A DNA stretch of 64,000 nucleotides from Sinonovacula constricta (taxonomy: Eukaryota; Mollusca; Bivalvia; Cardiida; Solecurtidae), in the NCBI GenBank assembly GCA_007844125.1, contig CM017565.1, positions 9,126,885 through 9,190,884 of the forward strand. The letters are read 5' to 3'. A program made the position numbers and the translations under genes. The notes under the pieces are model-generated. The model was not told the origin of the DNA. It saw only the letters and a list, made by a program, of their open reading frames with translations, and searched no databases. Shown here in pieces: positions 47,420-61,411 of this stretch; position 1 is the first letter of the stretch, and each line of letters opens with the position of its first letter.

Positions 47420-50235
47420 CAAAATTTAATATATGTTGCATTCTTCATAGGCCATGACAGTATATTCTTTGCTTTAAGATAGAAACATACGATGCACGTG
47501 CCACTTAACGGCATAAATTACGTAGTCATGTTCCTGAATCTCTTTGGTGCAGACGACTTCAATGCGTGATTTCCTGCATTAAGAAACAGATTGTCTCAAC
47601 AATAATTAAATCACTCGAGTCACCGAAGAATTGTGTGGAGTTGCATTATGCGCAGATGGAATGTATCATAGTTTATTTCCCCTGTCTATTCTCGATGACT
47701 TTAATAAATAGTTAATACAAAATGCAACTCAAAATGGCGTGTTGCATATAGACGACGTACTCGCTCAAGAACATGTTGTATGACTGGAATATAACTTCTA
47801 AAATGAATATCTACAAAATATCTATGGAAACATGTCATTAATTATTCAATGCAATGCCGCAATTTGACAGACGTGTGAAAGCATGTCAAAGGTATTGAAG
47901 TATAAATGCTTCTTTATCTCATGACTGTTAAAAGAAACACGTGCATTTCTATTTTAACTGTATGATCTGTTCTAAATGTAGTCATCGCAAAACTTACCAA
48001 ATTAACTTAGCTGCTATTTCTTCTTTGGTAGAATTTGATTGATAGAGAGTGTTGCCTGACTGGAAAAAGATGCGATTATCTATTTGTAAGTGTTTTCTAT
48101 GCATTACTTCACTCTAAATCCTAAATTTGTATGTCAACGCATTCAAAATTCGATTCGGCATAAAATGATTATAAACGTAATGTTTTTCATTTTTAACCGT
48201 CCTAATGTTGCCAGTATATATCTCACATTAAACCATTCATCAAGATTCTCAATAATCTATGGCATAATCCATGTTTTGAAGACAGTTGATATTCAGAATA
48301 ATTACTAGTAACAAGGATACATGTTAAATTGGACATCAAAGACGACAGATTCGTTTGTCAATTGTATCCATTTTTAAATTTATCCAGCCCCAGACACACC
48401 GACTATGCTGATAGTAGACAAGCTGAATGATGACACATTAATGGAGTATGTTGTGATGACACTGTTCCAACAAGTTAAACGTTTCAAACATGTTACTTTA
48501 GTAAAACTGAAATAAAACAACTTACACTAACTTTACTCTATACTCCGTCAAAAAGAACCAAACATTCATCCATATTCTTGTCCTTATTATAACTGTTCAA
48601 CCCTTAAAAAGTGAGTTTTGTTTCTCAATGTTTACATCTTTCTCAATTTGCTAATTAATTACCTAATTAATATTATAATTTAAATTAGATCTTTTCAATT
48701 TGTATGACGTATTTTAGTTGGGACTTGCAATACAATCATAATTCGTATTCATGCGCCGAACATAACAGATACAAAGATAGACATCGAAACAACATGGCTT
48801 ATCAGAAATGGGAAATTATGACGTTATCATACAGTTGTCTGCTAGCCGAGATGTGCACTGAGCTTTCCGGTAATTTCAACTTGCATAGCTCGCTAGGGGT
48901 CGCTTCAGAGCCAGTCAGGCGGTCCGATTTCGGGCTCAGGTAAACATTAAAGTTCTATATTAAGCTAATTTCCTTGTCTATCTTTTGATAAGTTCTAGAA
49001 AGAAGTGAGATAAGATTTGTTCTAAAAACATGCCTCTGCGCTGGAAATAAGTGCCAGCACATGCCTCATTTGTTACAGGCCACTGGAGGAGTACAGTGTA
49101 TGTCATACCAGAAAACAGTCGCGGTGACGGCCACTAATGGCCGCCCTAGATCTGCAGTAAATGTTTCTATCTTGTCAATGTCGCAAAATGGGTTATTGCA
49201 CCAAGTCGCACATATAATATTCCACTTGCATATTTTATACAGCATTATGTTTTAAAATTTACACGATGCTGAGCGAATAACGAAGCATTATAACTAGCGT
49301 TTATATATTCACAAAGATGCAAGGGGTGGTTGACTGAAATGTTGTTATTATTGTTTTCTTTGAAATAAATGACCAAGACAATTGGGTGGGAGTGGAGGCG
49401 TTCACAGCATATAGGCAATCTTCGGTAAATCACGGGCCTGTTTGAAATACGGAATGTACTCAGTGTTATTTAAACGAATGATTGACCGTTTGTAGAAAAT
49501 GTCAAACAATCTACGCGAATCCATTTAGTAAATCCGTTAAAAGGTGAGGTAGAGAGATAGTCACTATCTGTGTTCGTAATGGTTCTCATAAAAACACAAA
49601 TCAAGAAGCTTGATACAATCAGCGGCTACCTTGTCAGCATGCTGACAAGGTAAACACCTAGAGAAAAGTACATTATTGGACGTACGAAAAAACGGACAGG
49701 GGAATAAGGTCGTTGCTATATTAATAAGTTACTTGGCTTTTTTGTTTACCCACCGGAAGAGCTTTATAATAACTAGATGTACAACTATATAATTTAGCCC
49801 TGGAGTTGTATACATTCTTAATTATGATATGATCAGTTATTCGCTTTAACCGCGTGTTATTGGAACATTACATTAAACCTTCAGAGATAACCAGCATTGC
49901 GATAAAAAGGGTGGGTGAGGTATCTGATGAAACCAGGATTACGTATCGTGGCATTTATCGTAACAAACACAAGACAACTACGACAGAAAGGCGAAAACAA
50001 TATGAGAATTAACTTACTTCTATCGCATCGAACTGCTATTTTAAGCGTCAGTCAGTCACGAAGATAAGTTTGTATCATAAATAGCTGTATAATCAGTGGA
50101 GTTTATCAACAGACGCTGTAATAGTCCCCCGCATCAAAAACTCGAACAAAAAGATAAAACATTCAGCAGAATTTTTAATTAGTCTGTTTCACATTTTGTA
50201 CAGTAGGTAATGAGAGACATATATACTGTTACTGA
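47420..50235. other. between satellite and 50-bp array; no firm gene
   Basis: An open frame at 48,704-48,943 (+) ends at a donor-like site (GGGCTCAG then GTAAAC), and an acceptor-like site (TTTGTTACAG) lies at about 49,078. The join brings a stop within 16 codons, so this is at best the end of an untranslated or short transcript. No recognisable product is encoded. Confidence 0.3.
49627..49652. repeat. perfect 26-bp palindrome
   Basis: The half-site TACCTTGTCAGCA is followed immediately by its exact reverse complement with no spacer. It could extrude a cruciform, bind a dimeric protein or be a chance site. Confidence 0.9.
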
Positions 50236-50239
50236 AGAT

Positions 50240-52746
50240 TATCAGCCATGTACATATCGTATAAAGGATGCCTTTTGGTAACTGAGTGTGTCATCACATG
50301 TTCATATCGTATTAAGGATGCCTTTTGGTAACTGAGTGTGCCATCACATGTTCATATCAGTATTAAGGATGCACTTCTGGTAACTGAGTGTGCCATCACA
50401 TGTTCATATCGTATTAAGGATGCCTTTTGGTAACTGAGTGTGTCATCACATGTTCATATCGTATTAAGGATGCCTTTTGGTAACTGAGTGTGTCATCACA
50501 TGTTCATATCGTATTAAGGATGCCTTCTGGTAACTGAGTGTGCCATCACATGTTCATATCGTATTAAGGATGCCTTTTGGTAACTGAGTGTGTCATCACA
50601 TGTTCATATCGTATTAGGGAGGGCTTCTGGTAACTGAGTGTGCCATCACATGTTCATATCGTATTAAGGATGCCTTCTGGTAACTGAGTGTGTCATCACA
50701 TGTTCATATCGTATTAAGGATGCCTTCTGGTAACTGAGTGTGCCATCACATGTTCATATCGTATTAAGGATGCCTTTTGGTAACTGAGTGTGTCATCACA
50801 TGTTCATATCGTATTAGGGAGGACTTCTGGTAACTGAGTGTGCCATCACATGTTCATGTCTTATTAAGGATGCCTTCTGGTAACCGAGTGTGCCATCACA
50901 TGTTTATATCGTATTAAGGATGCCTTCTGGTAACTGAGTGTGCCATCACATGTTCATATCGTATTAAGGATGCCTTCTGGTAACTGAGTGTGCCATCATA
51001 TGTTCATATCGTATTAAGGATGCCTTTTGGAAACTGAGTGTGCCATCACATGTTCATATCGTATTAGGGAGAACTTCTGGTAACTGAGTGTGCCATCACA
51101 TGTTCATATCGTATTAGGGAGAACTTCTGGTAACTGAGTGTGCCATCACATGTTCATATCGTATTAGGGAGAACTTCTGGTAACTGAGTGTGCCATCACA
51201 TGTTCATATCGTATTAGGGAGAACTTCTGGTAACTGAGTGTGCCATCACATGTTCATATCGTATTAGGGAGAACTTCTGGTAACTGAGTGTGCCATCACA
51301 TGTTCATATCGTATTAAGGATGCCTTTTGGTAACTGAGTGTGTCATCACATGTTCATATCGTATTAGGGAGAACTTCTGGTAACTGAGTGTGCCAACATA
51401 TGTTCATATCGTATTAAGGATGCCTTTTGGTAACTGAGTGTGTCATCACATGTTCATATCGTATTAAGGATGCCTTTTGGTACTGAGTGTGCCATCACAT
51501 GTTCACATCGTATTAAGGATGCCTTTTGGTAACTGAGTGTGCCATCACATGTTCATATCGTATTAAGGATGCCTTTTGGTAACTGAGTGTGTCATCACAT
51601 GTTCATATCGTATTAAGGATGCCTTCTGGTAACTGAGTGTGCCATCACATGTTCATATCGTATTAAGGATGCCTTTTGGTAACTGAGTGTGCCATCACAT
51701 GTTCATGTCGTATTAAGGATGCCTTTTGGTAACTGAGTGTGCCATCACATGTTCATATCGTATTAAGGATGCCTTCTGGTAACTGAGTGTGCCATCACAT
51801 GTTCATGTCGTATTAAGGATGCCTTCTGGTAACTGAGTGTGCCATCACATGTTCATATCGTATTAAGGATGCCTTTTGGTAACTGAGTGTGTCATCACAT
51901 GTTCATATCGTATTAAGGATGCCTTCTGGTAACTGAGTGTGCCATCACATGTTCATATCGTATTAAGGATGCCTTTTGGTAACTGAGTGTGTCATCACAT
52001 GTTCATATCGTATTAAGGATGCCTTTTGGTAACTGAGTGTGTCATCACATGTTCATATCGTATTAAGGATGCCTTTTGGTAACTGAGTGTGTCATCACAT
52101 GTTCATATCGTATTAGGGAGAACTTCTGGTAACTGAGTGTGCCATCACATGTTCATATCGTATAAAGGATGCCTTTTGGTAACTGAGTGTGTCATCACAT
52201 GTTCATATCGTATTAAGGATGCCTTCTGGTAACTGAGTGTGCCATCACATGTTCATATCGTATTAAGGATGCCTTTTGGTAACTGAGTGTGCCATCACAT
52301 GTTCATGTCGTATTAAGGATGCCTTTTGGTAACTGAGTGTGCCATCACATGTTCATATCGTATTAAGGATGCCTTTTGGTAACTGAGTGTGCCATCACAT
52401 GTTTATATCGTATTAGGGAGAACTTCTGGTAACTGAGTGTGAAATCACATGTTCATATCGTATTAAGGATGCCTTTTGGTAACTGAGTGTGCCATCACAT
52501 GTTTATATCGTATTAAGGATGCCTTTTGGTAACTGAGTGTGCCATCACATGTTCATATCGTATTAAGGATGCCTTTTGGTAACTGAGTGTGCCATCACAT
52601 GTTCATATCGTATTAGGGAGAACTTCTGGAAACTGAGTGTGCCATCACATGTTCATATCGTATTAAGGATGCCTTTTGGTAACTGAGTGTGCCATCACAT
52701 GTTCATGTCTTATTAAGGATGCCTTTTAGCACCTGAATGTGTCATC
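50240..52746. repeat. 50-bp minisatellite, about 50 copies
   Basis: The unit contains CATCACATGTTCATATCGTA, then TTAAGGATGCCTTTTGGTAA, then CTGAGTGTGC. Two main variants alternate in blocks: AAGGATGCCTTTTGG and AGGGAGAACTTCTGG, the latter as five consecutive copies at about 51,065-51,290. One copy has lost a base (about 51,481), shifting the register. Overall identity is very high, so expansion is recent. Confidence 0.97.
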
Positions 52747-52749
52747 AGC

Positions 52750-53195
52750 CTATATGTTTGCGCAGATTTATTTTGGTTGACGTAAACTAATACAAACTTT
52801 ATTTAAAACACATATTTGTTATGTAACTCCATGCGTTGATATATTGCGTCACACAAGCTAAAGTTTCACGTTGAAAAGTGCTGTAAACTTGTTAGCTTTG
52901 ACGCTATAATCGCACTCTATAGCTCACATATTTATTATATACCATATTTGACGTACATAAGCGAATACACATCATATTGTCGATTGTAATATGTTAGTTT
53001 CGATAAGCAATAATCTGCATGATGACGACAATCTAATTTGAGCTAATGTCTATCAAGTACTTAGCCAGAGCTTGTTAGAGAAAAACGAACAATACATAAG
53101 CTGTTTAAGTTAAGTTATAAGCTGAGGAGTATTGCCTACGTATATGTTCACAGAGATTACAATAATGTTTCAATATGTTTTAAAACGCCTTGACC
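52750..53195. other. spacer between two arrays
   Basis: AT-rich unique sequence; nothing recognised. Confidence 0.4.
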
Positions 53196-53201
53196 CATGC
53201 G

Positions 53202-53839
53202 AGGAACTGCCTCTGACACACAGGGGACTCTTTGACACTCGCTGCCAGGGAACTGCCTCTGACACACATGGGACTCTGTGACACTCGCTGCCAGGGAACT
53301 GCCTCTGACACACAGGGGTCTCTGTGACACTCGCTGCCAGGAAACTGCCTCTGACACACATGGGACTCTGTGACACTCGCTGCCAGGGAACTGCCTCTGA
53401 CACACATGGGACTCTGTGACACTCGCTGCCAGGAAACTGCCTCTGACACACATGGGACTCTGTGACACTCGCTGCCAGGGAACTGCCTCTGACACACATG
53501 GGACTCTGTGACACTCGCTGCCAGGGAACTGCCACTGACACACAGGGGTCGCTGTGACACTCGCTGCCAGGGAACTGCCTCTGATACACAGGGGTCTCTG
53601 TGACACCCGCTGCCAGGGAACTGCCTCTGACACACAGGGGTCTCTGTGACACTCGCAGCCAGGGAACTGCCTCTGACACACATGGGACTCTGTGACACTC
53701 GCTGCCAGGGAACTGCCTCTGATACACAGGGGTCTCTGTGACACCCGCTGCCAGGGAACTGCCTCTGACACACAGGGGTCTCTGTGACACTCGCTGCCAG
53801 GGAACTGCCTCTGACACACAGGGGTCTCTGTGACACTCG
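53202..53839. repeat. 46-bp minisatellite, about 14 copies
   Basis: The unit contains GGAACTGCCTCTGACACACA, then GGGGTCTCTGTGACACTCGC and TGCCAG. Units with CATGGGACTC alternate with units with CAGGGGTCTC. The unit is not a multiple of three and has no stop on the minus strand, so all three minus frames stay open for over 210 codons with a 46-residue period. These are artefacts of the array. Confidence 0.97.
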
Positions 53840-54080
53840 CCTATTTGTTGAACTTTAACATTACCTACCCGTCTTGCCCGAGCAATTGTGCACCAGAGGT
53901 TTTATATCATATTATTCTGCAGTGTTATTATAAATACAAATTTGATGTTTATCAATCTGTGTTAGTTTAAAAGTAAATTAACTAGTTTTAATTTTTCTCG
54001 TAAATATACTATTTGGAAAATAGGTAAATAGCTAAAGAATAAACTTTCCTAAAACTTCATTTAAAGATACTGTAAATTGT

Positions 54081-54178
54081 AATGATGATGATGATAATAA
54101 TAATAATGATAATAATTATAACAACAACAACAACAACAACAATAATAATAATAATAATAATTATAATAATAGCAATAA
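54081..54178. repeat. compound GAT/AAT/AAC microsatellite
   Basis: Runs of GAT, AAT, AAC and AAT triplets lie in succession with small interruptions. Confidence 0.9.
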
Positions 54179-54479
54179 TACAATCTCGCCGCTAGCCCTG
54201 GATATTGCCATACTAGAGAGACAGATGGCAGACACAATAATGCATTCTACATAACAGTTCTACATGGTATGTGGCTTACTTAAAGAAAAGAACATATTTT
54301 AGAAGCATTAAACGTGCTAGCCATTAACAAATGAAGGAAATAAAAAATAATATGCTCAAAGTGTAATACAGAAAATAACCAGAGCTACAGTGTGGACTGT
54401 CATTTATTATTTCATTAAGATACGTGCTGTTTAAGATACATTAAAGCGACATCCAAACTAGTGTTGCTGAGGGAAGATC

Positions 54480-54630
54480 AAATGTCTGGAAAGCAGGGCA
54501 GCTGGAAGATATGCACACAAGAAAGGTCTCGCCCCGACCGGGACTCGAATCCACGTGTTAAGTAGCCATGGAGTTTGAGGAGTTTAAAGTCTGTGATTCT
54601 ACTTACTAGACCACAAGCGCCCCATAAATC
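54480..54630 (-). mobile_element. tRNA-like SINE head
   Basis: On the minus strand from about 54,626 the sequence reads GGGGCGCTTGTGGTCTAGTA (A-box-like) and, some 70 bases on, GGATTCGAGTCCCGG (B-box). The 5' and 3' ends do not pair as an acceptor stem and the middle is too long for a tRNA, so a SINE head is more likely than a tRNA gene. The following GCTGCCC-type segment resembles the fragments at 25.1 and 57.2 kb. Confidence 0.5.
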
Positions 54631-54639
54631 TTCAAGAGC

Positions 54640-57200
54640 ACACTTATCTCAAAAATACATTTGCAACAGACGTAAGTGCGTCTTTATTTATATTTAGGAA
54701 ATACTTAAGATATGATTTTTTAGTAAATAATGGTTATGGTTCAAACTTTAAATTAACATGAACAAGTCGTTTTTAGGTTTCATTAAAGTATTTAATTATG
54801 TTAAATATTTTCAAAAGTATAGACTTATAACCAATTTAAAGGCAAAGACATAAAGTCTTCACATAATGTAAGCACTGGCTCTTGATAATGTTGTTAATTA
54901 AGTTCATACCCCCTTAAGATGCACCTGAACAGTTAAAGGTATTTAAGGGCAAATTTATTGCATTGCAAAACCTGCCACTCTCTTTGATATTCCTGAAAAC
55001 TATCTTATTGTGCCAGTAATGTGCAGTTACTACTGAGTTTAACCGATTTAAGCAAGTAGATGCACATGGATAGTTCTTTTCGAGCGCAATATGTCTTAAA
55101 AATTGATTGACTAAAACTGAAAAATGAGACAGGTGTTAAATGTTTTACGATTATGTTCAAGTATAGAAAGCCATATTGGCAAAGTTTTGTGTTCAACCAA
55201 AGTCTTCTCTGCTTATTTTTTTCTAGAATTGCATAAGGGCCACTTGAATCATTAACATTTTATTGCATGTTCAAAAAAATGCGTCTTTACAAGATCGTTA
55301 AATATACAGCAGACTTGAACCTAGTTCTTCAATTGGCAAGCAATCTAGGACTTTTCGGTAAAGTCAGAAAAGGTCAGTATGTTATGTTCAACTATGGGTG
55401 GCACTGTATTTTTAATTAAAACTAACACATGTTTTTGAAGCAAAAACAGTTACTGAAACACTTAAAACTTTATTAAGAATCAATAAAATAGCATTATTAT
55501 TATATTCTCTTCATAAATGCAAGATCGTTTTGTAGCAGAGATTTTGTTTTTTTACATTCCACAGACGGAAACTGTTTGAGGATGACATTTAGTTCAAAAC
55601 ATTCATGTAAATTACCAAAATCGTTCGGTTTCGACATTCGTATTTTCAAAAGGAAATGTTTTATATGATTAGTTATGCATATGCATGCATGCCCTGTACA
55701 CTAATTTTCACAATCCTAGGTTAATCATATTTTCTGATAAATAGTTATCTGTTAACAGTTATGTGTCAACATTTACAAGAAAAGCCCGACGTTTGTACAC
55801 TCTACATTGAAGGTTACGGACGTGTTTCTCTTTCCTGGCGACCAAAGGGAACGTTGCAAACATGCCGAGTAACAAACAGGTGGTAGATTGATTTCGGTGC
55901 AGCCATTAATTGAAGCACTTGATGCTTTGGCGACGTGCACCTACCTATCGATGGAAAAAGCACGCCACCTGTTATAATATCCCGTTGGGCTTGTCGTAAT
56001 GGATAAGCTAACAGCTGTAACTTTCTTAGGACCTTGTAAATCACGAGTAACGTGGAATATTTTAGAGAAATTCATGAATTTGCAGCACATATCAATGTTT
56101 TTTTTGTTAGAGAATCATAGCGTATGGCGCGAAATGCTAAGCGAATCAACAGTAAAACATCTTTAGGCTAGGTAAGGTTTCTTGTATATTCATACTTTAA
56201 TGTAGATGATTAGGGCCTACATTACAACAGAGTGGGGTCTAGCGACCGGGTGGCAATACTTCAATGGATTATGATAATTTCTATATAATCTGCCGGGAAA
56301 GATAGGACTTTAAGGAAAACTGTAGAACAGCCTAAATGAATTCAGACAAACATTGATGAATAAAAAGGTGTGGTATAGTTGTTCCTGGCGATTTTATGGG
56401 TAAATCCGGATCTACAGTCCCCAAACGGCCATTTGGAATCTAGTAACTAGCATATGTGATCAACATTAGGTGCAAATCACAAGTATTTATCACAAAGTGT
56501 CAGAAAGTTTGTACCGAATAACTGGTTAGTTAATGCATCAATCTAGACTGCATTTACGATGAGCTCTCTCGTCTTGTTCATTACATGCAATCGAAATAGT
56601 CATTAATACCTCTCCAGTGTGGATGGATCGGTATACAGTACATGAACACCATATGTTCATAAAAGACTTCAACAGACCATAACTCTTATCGCAAACCCTC
56701 GAAATCTTGTAATGATGTTATTACCGTCCGCTGCCAACCAATATCTAGAACAACTTATATATCGGTATCTAACAATAGCATTATATTAACAGTATTATAC
56801 ATGTAAAACGACTGTCAACTTATCAAACATTTGTTAAATCTATATTTCAGAAAAATTATTTTCATTTTCTTATTTTCTTTCTTCATTTGCGTCGGATAAA
56901 ATATCATACTTCATATTGGTGGTGAAGTTTAGTGTCCTTTAAAGGTCTAACGTATTTTAGAATTATATTTCAACCGTTCGACAGTTATGATAATGCTAAG
57001 AATAACATCCCCTGAGCTGCACTATTTGGGATACAACACTTCATGAGGACCGTACTCAAAAGAAAATGTGCTCTTTACCATTGGATATGGACATTTATTA
57101 AGTATTGTTCATTAAATGTTTTGTTTTGCTATTTTTCACAGTCAGCGAAAAAAAATGGTATTAATTGCGACCTTGCGATGTTTTTAGAAGACTCTTATCA
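54640..57200. other. no gene seen
   Basis: Short open frames (55,005-55,196 and 55,814-56,044, both -) have no splice or family support. The sequence is AT-rich and unique. Confidence 0.35.
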
Positions 57201-57209
57201 AATGTCTGC

Positions 57210-57310
57210 GTTGAACCACCGGAGCACAGCAGGTCAGCTGAAAAAAAAAACCCCACACATCAAAGTTCTCGCAGAGAACCGGACTTGAACCAACGCGTTG
57301 GGAAAGGGAG
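57210..57310 (-). mobile_element. degraded tRNA-SINE fragment with internal A-tract
   Basis: The fragment reads GAGCACAGCAGGTCAGCTG, then a run of ten A, then GGACTTGAACCAACGCG. It belongs to the group at 25.1 and 54.5 kb. Two overlapping short open frames here (57,043-57,288 and 57,165-57,392) run into it and are not genes. Confidence 0.4.
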
Positions 57311-60300
57311 GGGCTGTGGTAATTTGTATAATTACTTATCTTTTTCTCAGCATACGCACGTGGTATACTTTGTAAAAGTGAAAGTATTTTAACTGCATAT
57401 CACAATTCTTTCAACACAGAGTACGTTTCCCGTTTATATAGACAATCTAAAGTAAGGACAAAACTAGGTCTTACATTGCAAACCACAAAATGTCTTATAC
57501 ACTGTACATGTTGTCTGTAATGTGCACACTACCACAGTTATGCGTTTATCTGTATGAATCACTCCGCTTTACTGTTCGGAAATATGGTTTTCCGCACAGT
57601 GTGTTATCATGTCACATTAGGAGGCTTCTTTTTTATTGTGTTTTAACGAGACACATTCATTTATCAACCTGCTGGCTTTGCAAGAGCAGAAACACGAGAC
57701 TTGCCTGTAAGGAGAGGAAACAACAAAACGCTCGTATATGTGTCCCCATTGTATAACAAACGTAAATCATATTCACACTGCGGTCATATTAAAAAGCCAA
57801 AACGAGAATCGGTAATGGTCATTTCCGGTTTTGGTGTCTATCGACAATATCTGTAAATTGTCCAGCGAAAAGGTTAATTCTGATGACCACATGGACTTAA
57901 ATTCTATTTGGTCCCGATAGCACAACTTAAACGGCTCTTAAACAATGAAGAATGTCAAAAGATTTAATGGATAAAACAAACTCCTCAGATGTAGATAGCT
58001 CAAGCCGCATTTGTTTGAAATCCATGGAAATAGACTTATTGGATTGTGTATATTCAGTATTGCAGTTCTATAAAGTTCTTAATACTACCAAACAATGTAA
58101 TGCATATTTCGGTAAAACATTACCACTTAACGCAATAAGAAAATTTATTTTGAAATTGTTAAAGTTTTGTCATGACAAATGGGTGGTTATCTGTATGGTA
58201 CCTCAATCCCGAATATGTGTATTGAAGTTAACCCTTATGCTTCAACTTTCCTGGTAGTATATGTCAAGTGATGTGCCCTAATAGACTTCTAAGGAAATAT
58301 TTAATATGTATGATAAACATACTATATGTTGTATACATCACTGTAATAAATGATAAAATTGAAATAAAATGTGTATGCCCAAAATTCGCCGATAGCACAT
58401 CTTACGTGCTGTGATGCGGCGGTGATCTTGCACAACACTGAATGCCGGTGTTCCCCACGTTATCTTACCACGGATACGAAACTTATCATTTTCATTGGCA
58501 TATCATTGTCTAGAAAGAATGCAACCTTATCAGCAGTGCTGAGCAGATAGGACGGGAATTTACTGTAAAATACTTGGTTTCCGTTGTTATATGCTATTTT
58601 TTCAAATATCAACATGAGTTTCAAATGCATTTTATATATAACATGCCATTATTTAATAATTATATTGTTTAGGTTTTGGTGTTTAATAATTTTGAGACGA
58701 ATTATAAGAGATTTGCTATTTAGTTAAATATATATCCAGTTGTTTAAATATCGTTTCTAACGATTTGGTTATCTCCGTGTCTTATGTGTTGCGCCCGTAT
58801 AGCTAGGCACTGTGCCTTAGCCACGCGGGTTTACATGAGCTTGTTGTGTTTGTTGCAATATTCTCTGGCATCCATCTTTTTAAAAGCAATTGTTCTAAGC
58901 ATACACTACCCTGCAGAAGAACGGCAGCAGCGACTCGCTATAGTGATGAATGGGTTCGCATAGATAATTCTCCACATCGATGTATAAGATATAAGCCAAT
59001 TATCACAATGCTGATGTAAAGTTTACAATTAGATCACTCACTGCGTGTTAACCTATGTTGGTATTCAGTTATCATATCAGAATTGTTATACATGTATTTT
59101 CTTTATTTGACGTGCACTGGACTTTGGTGCATCAATTTCATCATACAATGAACAGGACCTCGCCCCAGTAGATGTACCAATGGGATTATACCATTTCATA
59201 TGACGTCACTAACCTTTTCTTATATGACGTCATTATATAGTTCTCAGCATACATCTAGCCTTTCCTACCTTGGTCTAGTGCTTGTTAAATGTTAATATAT
59301 GTTGTGAGCCTTCATAGACCATTCTTATATTTTCGTATTAATATAACTGAAACAGCATTGAAAGACTAAACCCTCGCATTCCATAAAACGTGAAATTTTG
59401 GCTACAATAGTGATAAAAGTAATTAAGAAACTTGGAGGAATTTTCTGGGTAAATATCAACTGAAACTTAGGATGATAGAAGTAATTATACATGTGTTTTT
59501 TTTCTAATTTAACACTTAGTGCATAATATCATTTTAACTCGTTTAGTCTGAAACTATTGACATTTAGTAATAAAAAAACTATCTTCATCATCGCAATAAT
59601 TGAAGGCACTCATGGTTGATTGACATTGATTCGAAATTATAAAATATGTTATTAATGTGATTCCGTGTCTCATTCATCAGTGTCTCAAAACAATTATAAA
59701 ACATCAACACACAATTTATTTATCTCATACTTGCGTACAAGTGGTATAGTAGGTAAATGGGTCTCGTGAAGAAGAGTTGCTTGATTGACAATTACTTAAA
59801 ATATGCAATAGAGCTGTATAAAAATTTAATTATAATAATCTTCTTTTCAGATTTATTTTACAATGTCGATCAAATTATAATAACAGAACGTATACAATCC
59901 CAATAATATTTCTTTACATTTGAGATAAAAGAAGGTATCCGCAGTTTGTCTATATCTAATAATTTAACAACATCTTACCGCTGTTCTTGGGAATGTGTGC
60001 ATAACTGCTGCATAAACGTATACTTATGTGTAAATAAATGATGTTAATAACATTACCTCACTGGTCACGATGGGAATTTCAGCTTAAATAAATATCGACG
60101 CCAGAACTGTTGACTCGGATGATTTTGTAACATGTCTTCAAAAGTAAAAATGTCAAGTGTGTGCGTATGTGTGTGTGTTAAAAAGTATTTTTATGACTAG
60201 AAAAGTCGTTGATGCAAAGCATCAAAGGCGACGCAAAAAAGTTGGAGATGTAAGGAGATTAAAGCAATATGGGAGCAAGTAAGAAAGACACTGGAAACGT

Positions 60301-60782
60301 TACGGATTTTATTTGAAAGTTTTCAGTATACTGTAATTTTTCGAGAAAAAGCCTGCATAACTTACTGAGACCATAGAATGGTTTAAAAGATAAAAAGCAA
60401 CGCCCGACACCATTTAAAAGGTTCTCTAAGATTATACAAATGTAGAAAAAAATGCAAAATTATTATAATTTACTATGAAACTAAAGGGTACTTGCAGTAA
60501 ATGCACATGTCAGCAGCCTTACATTACACAAATAAGTATTGTTCAGATAGTTTTTTTCTCGAACGTAGTATGTTTTATTTTAGTATCTTATTGCTTATTT
60601 TCAAAGTTGTTTGAAAGTCACAGACACACAAAAATAAATATACAAACATAAAAAGAACACCTTTTACCGAATAGGACCCGAATTGATCAATTTAGAAGTT
60701 CGCAAAACAAACTTTCACCCATGTGCAAATTTCAGTGAGCATTCGATTAATATAGGCGTCGCGCTCCAGCGGCGCGTCGCCA

Positions 60783-60815
60783 ATGACAAGTGCGTTGTTA
60801 TGCTTCACTTGTCAT
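60783..60815. repeat. hairpin, perfect 10-bp stem, 13-base loop
   Basis: ATGACAAGTG (60,783-60,792) and CACTTGTCAT (60,806-60,815) are exact reverse complements. A GC-rich patch (GTCGCGCTCCAGCGGCGCGT) lies directly upstream and can also fold. It falls inside the open frame 60,683-60,967, which weakens the case that this frame is protein-coding. Confidence 0.75.
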
Positions 60816-61376
60816 ATGAATGTAGGACACCAATAACAGCATTTCGAGGTAACAATTTTCAGGTAACAATTCATTTGGTTGCACGAGAGAAGCAAAATGG
60901 TTCAAAACTGTCGAATACACCTTTAATATGCAACCATAAAGCAATGTTTCGTGTATGGAAGGCATGAAGCTGGGTTTGTTACTGACATGGTAAATGCGAT
61001 GTGACTAATATTAATAAACGTAAACGTACGGCTCGTGGCATTATGATAAAGACTCCAGCCTAACGTCTGAAATAAATCAGATAAGGACCCTCTTATCCAT
61101 AGCCAAAGAAATAAATTAAATCCATTCAGAATACACGTACGACTCGATGTGTTTCTCAGGTCAATGGTCTTAATTTCTTTGATGAAAACAGCACATTATG
61201 AGGAATACTTTCAAGAGTTAATAACTGTCTTAAACTCATCAAACAGCTTTACAAAATGTGTGAGACAGTCTGGTTTGTAGTATAGAGTACATATGTTCTA
61301 CAGAACACGAAAACCTTACTTTGTCAACACAGACTCTGGCAGACGTCCAGTATGTAGCGAATGAGGTTGCTGCTTT

Positions 61377-61411
61377 TGGTGGTGGTGGTGCTGCTGCTGT
61401 TGCTGCTGCCA
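61377..61411. repeat. short GGT/GCT trinucleotide tract
   Basis: Four GGT and about seven GCT or GTT triplets. The reverse strand would read poly-His then poly-Gln, but no exon is supported. Confidence 0.85.

Noticed and set aside
48704..49255. Two-exon gene from the open frame at 48,704 and the acceptor at 49,078
   Set aside because: The join runs into a stop within 16 codons and neither part resembles a known protein.
50240..52746. CRISPR-like array of regular repeats
   Set aside because: The repeats are directly adjacent with no unique spacers, in a eukaryotic context; it is a minisatellite.
53157..53836. Three minus-strand open frames of 215-220 codons with Cys-rich repeats
   Set aside because: All three frames are open because the 46-bp unit has no minus-strand stop; this is not a secreted Cys-rich protein.
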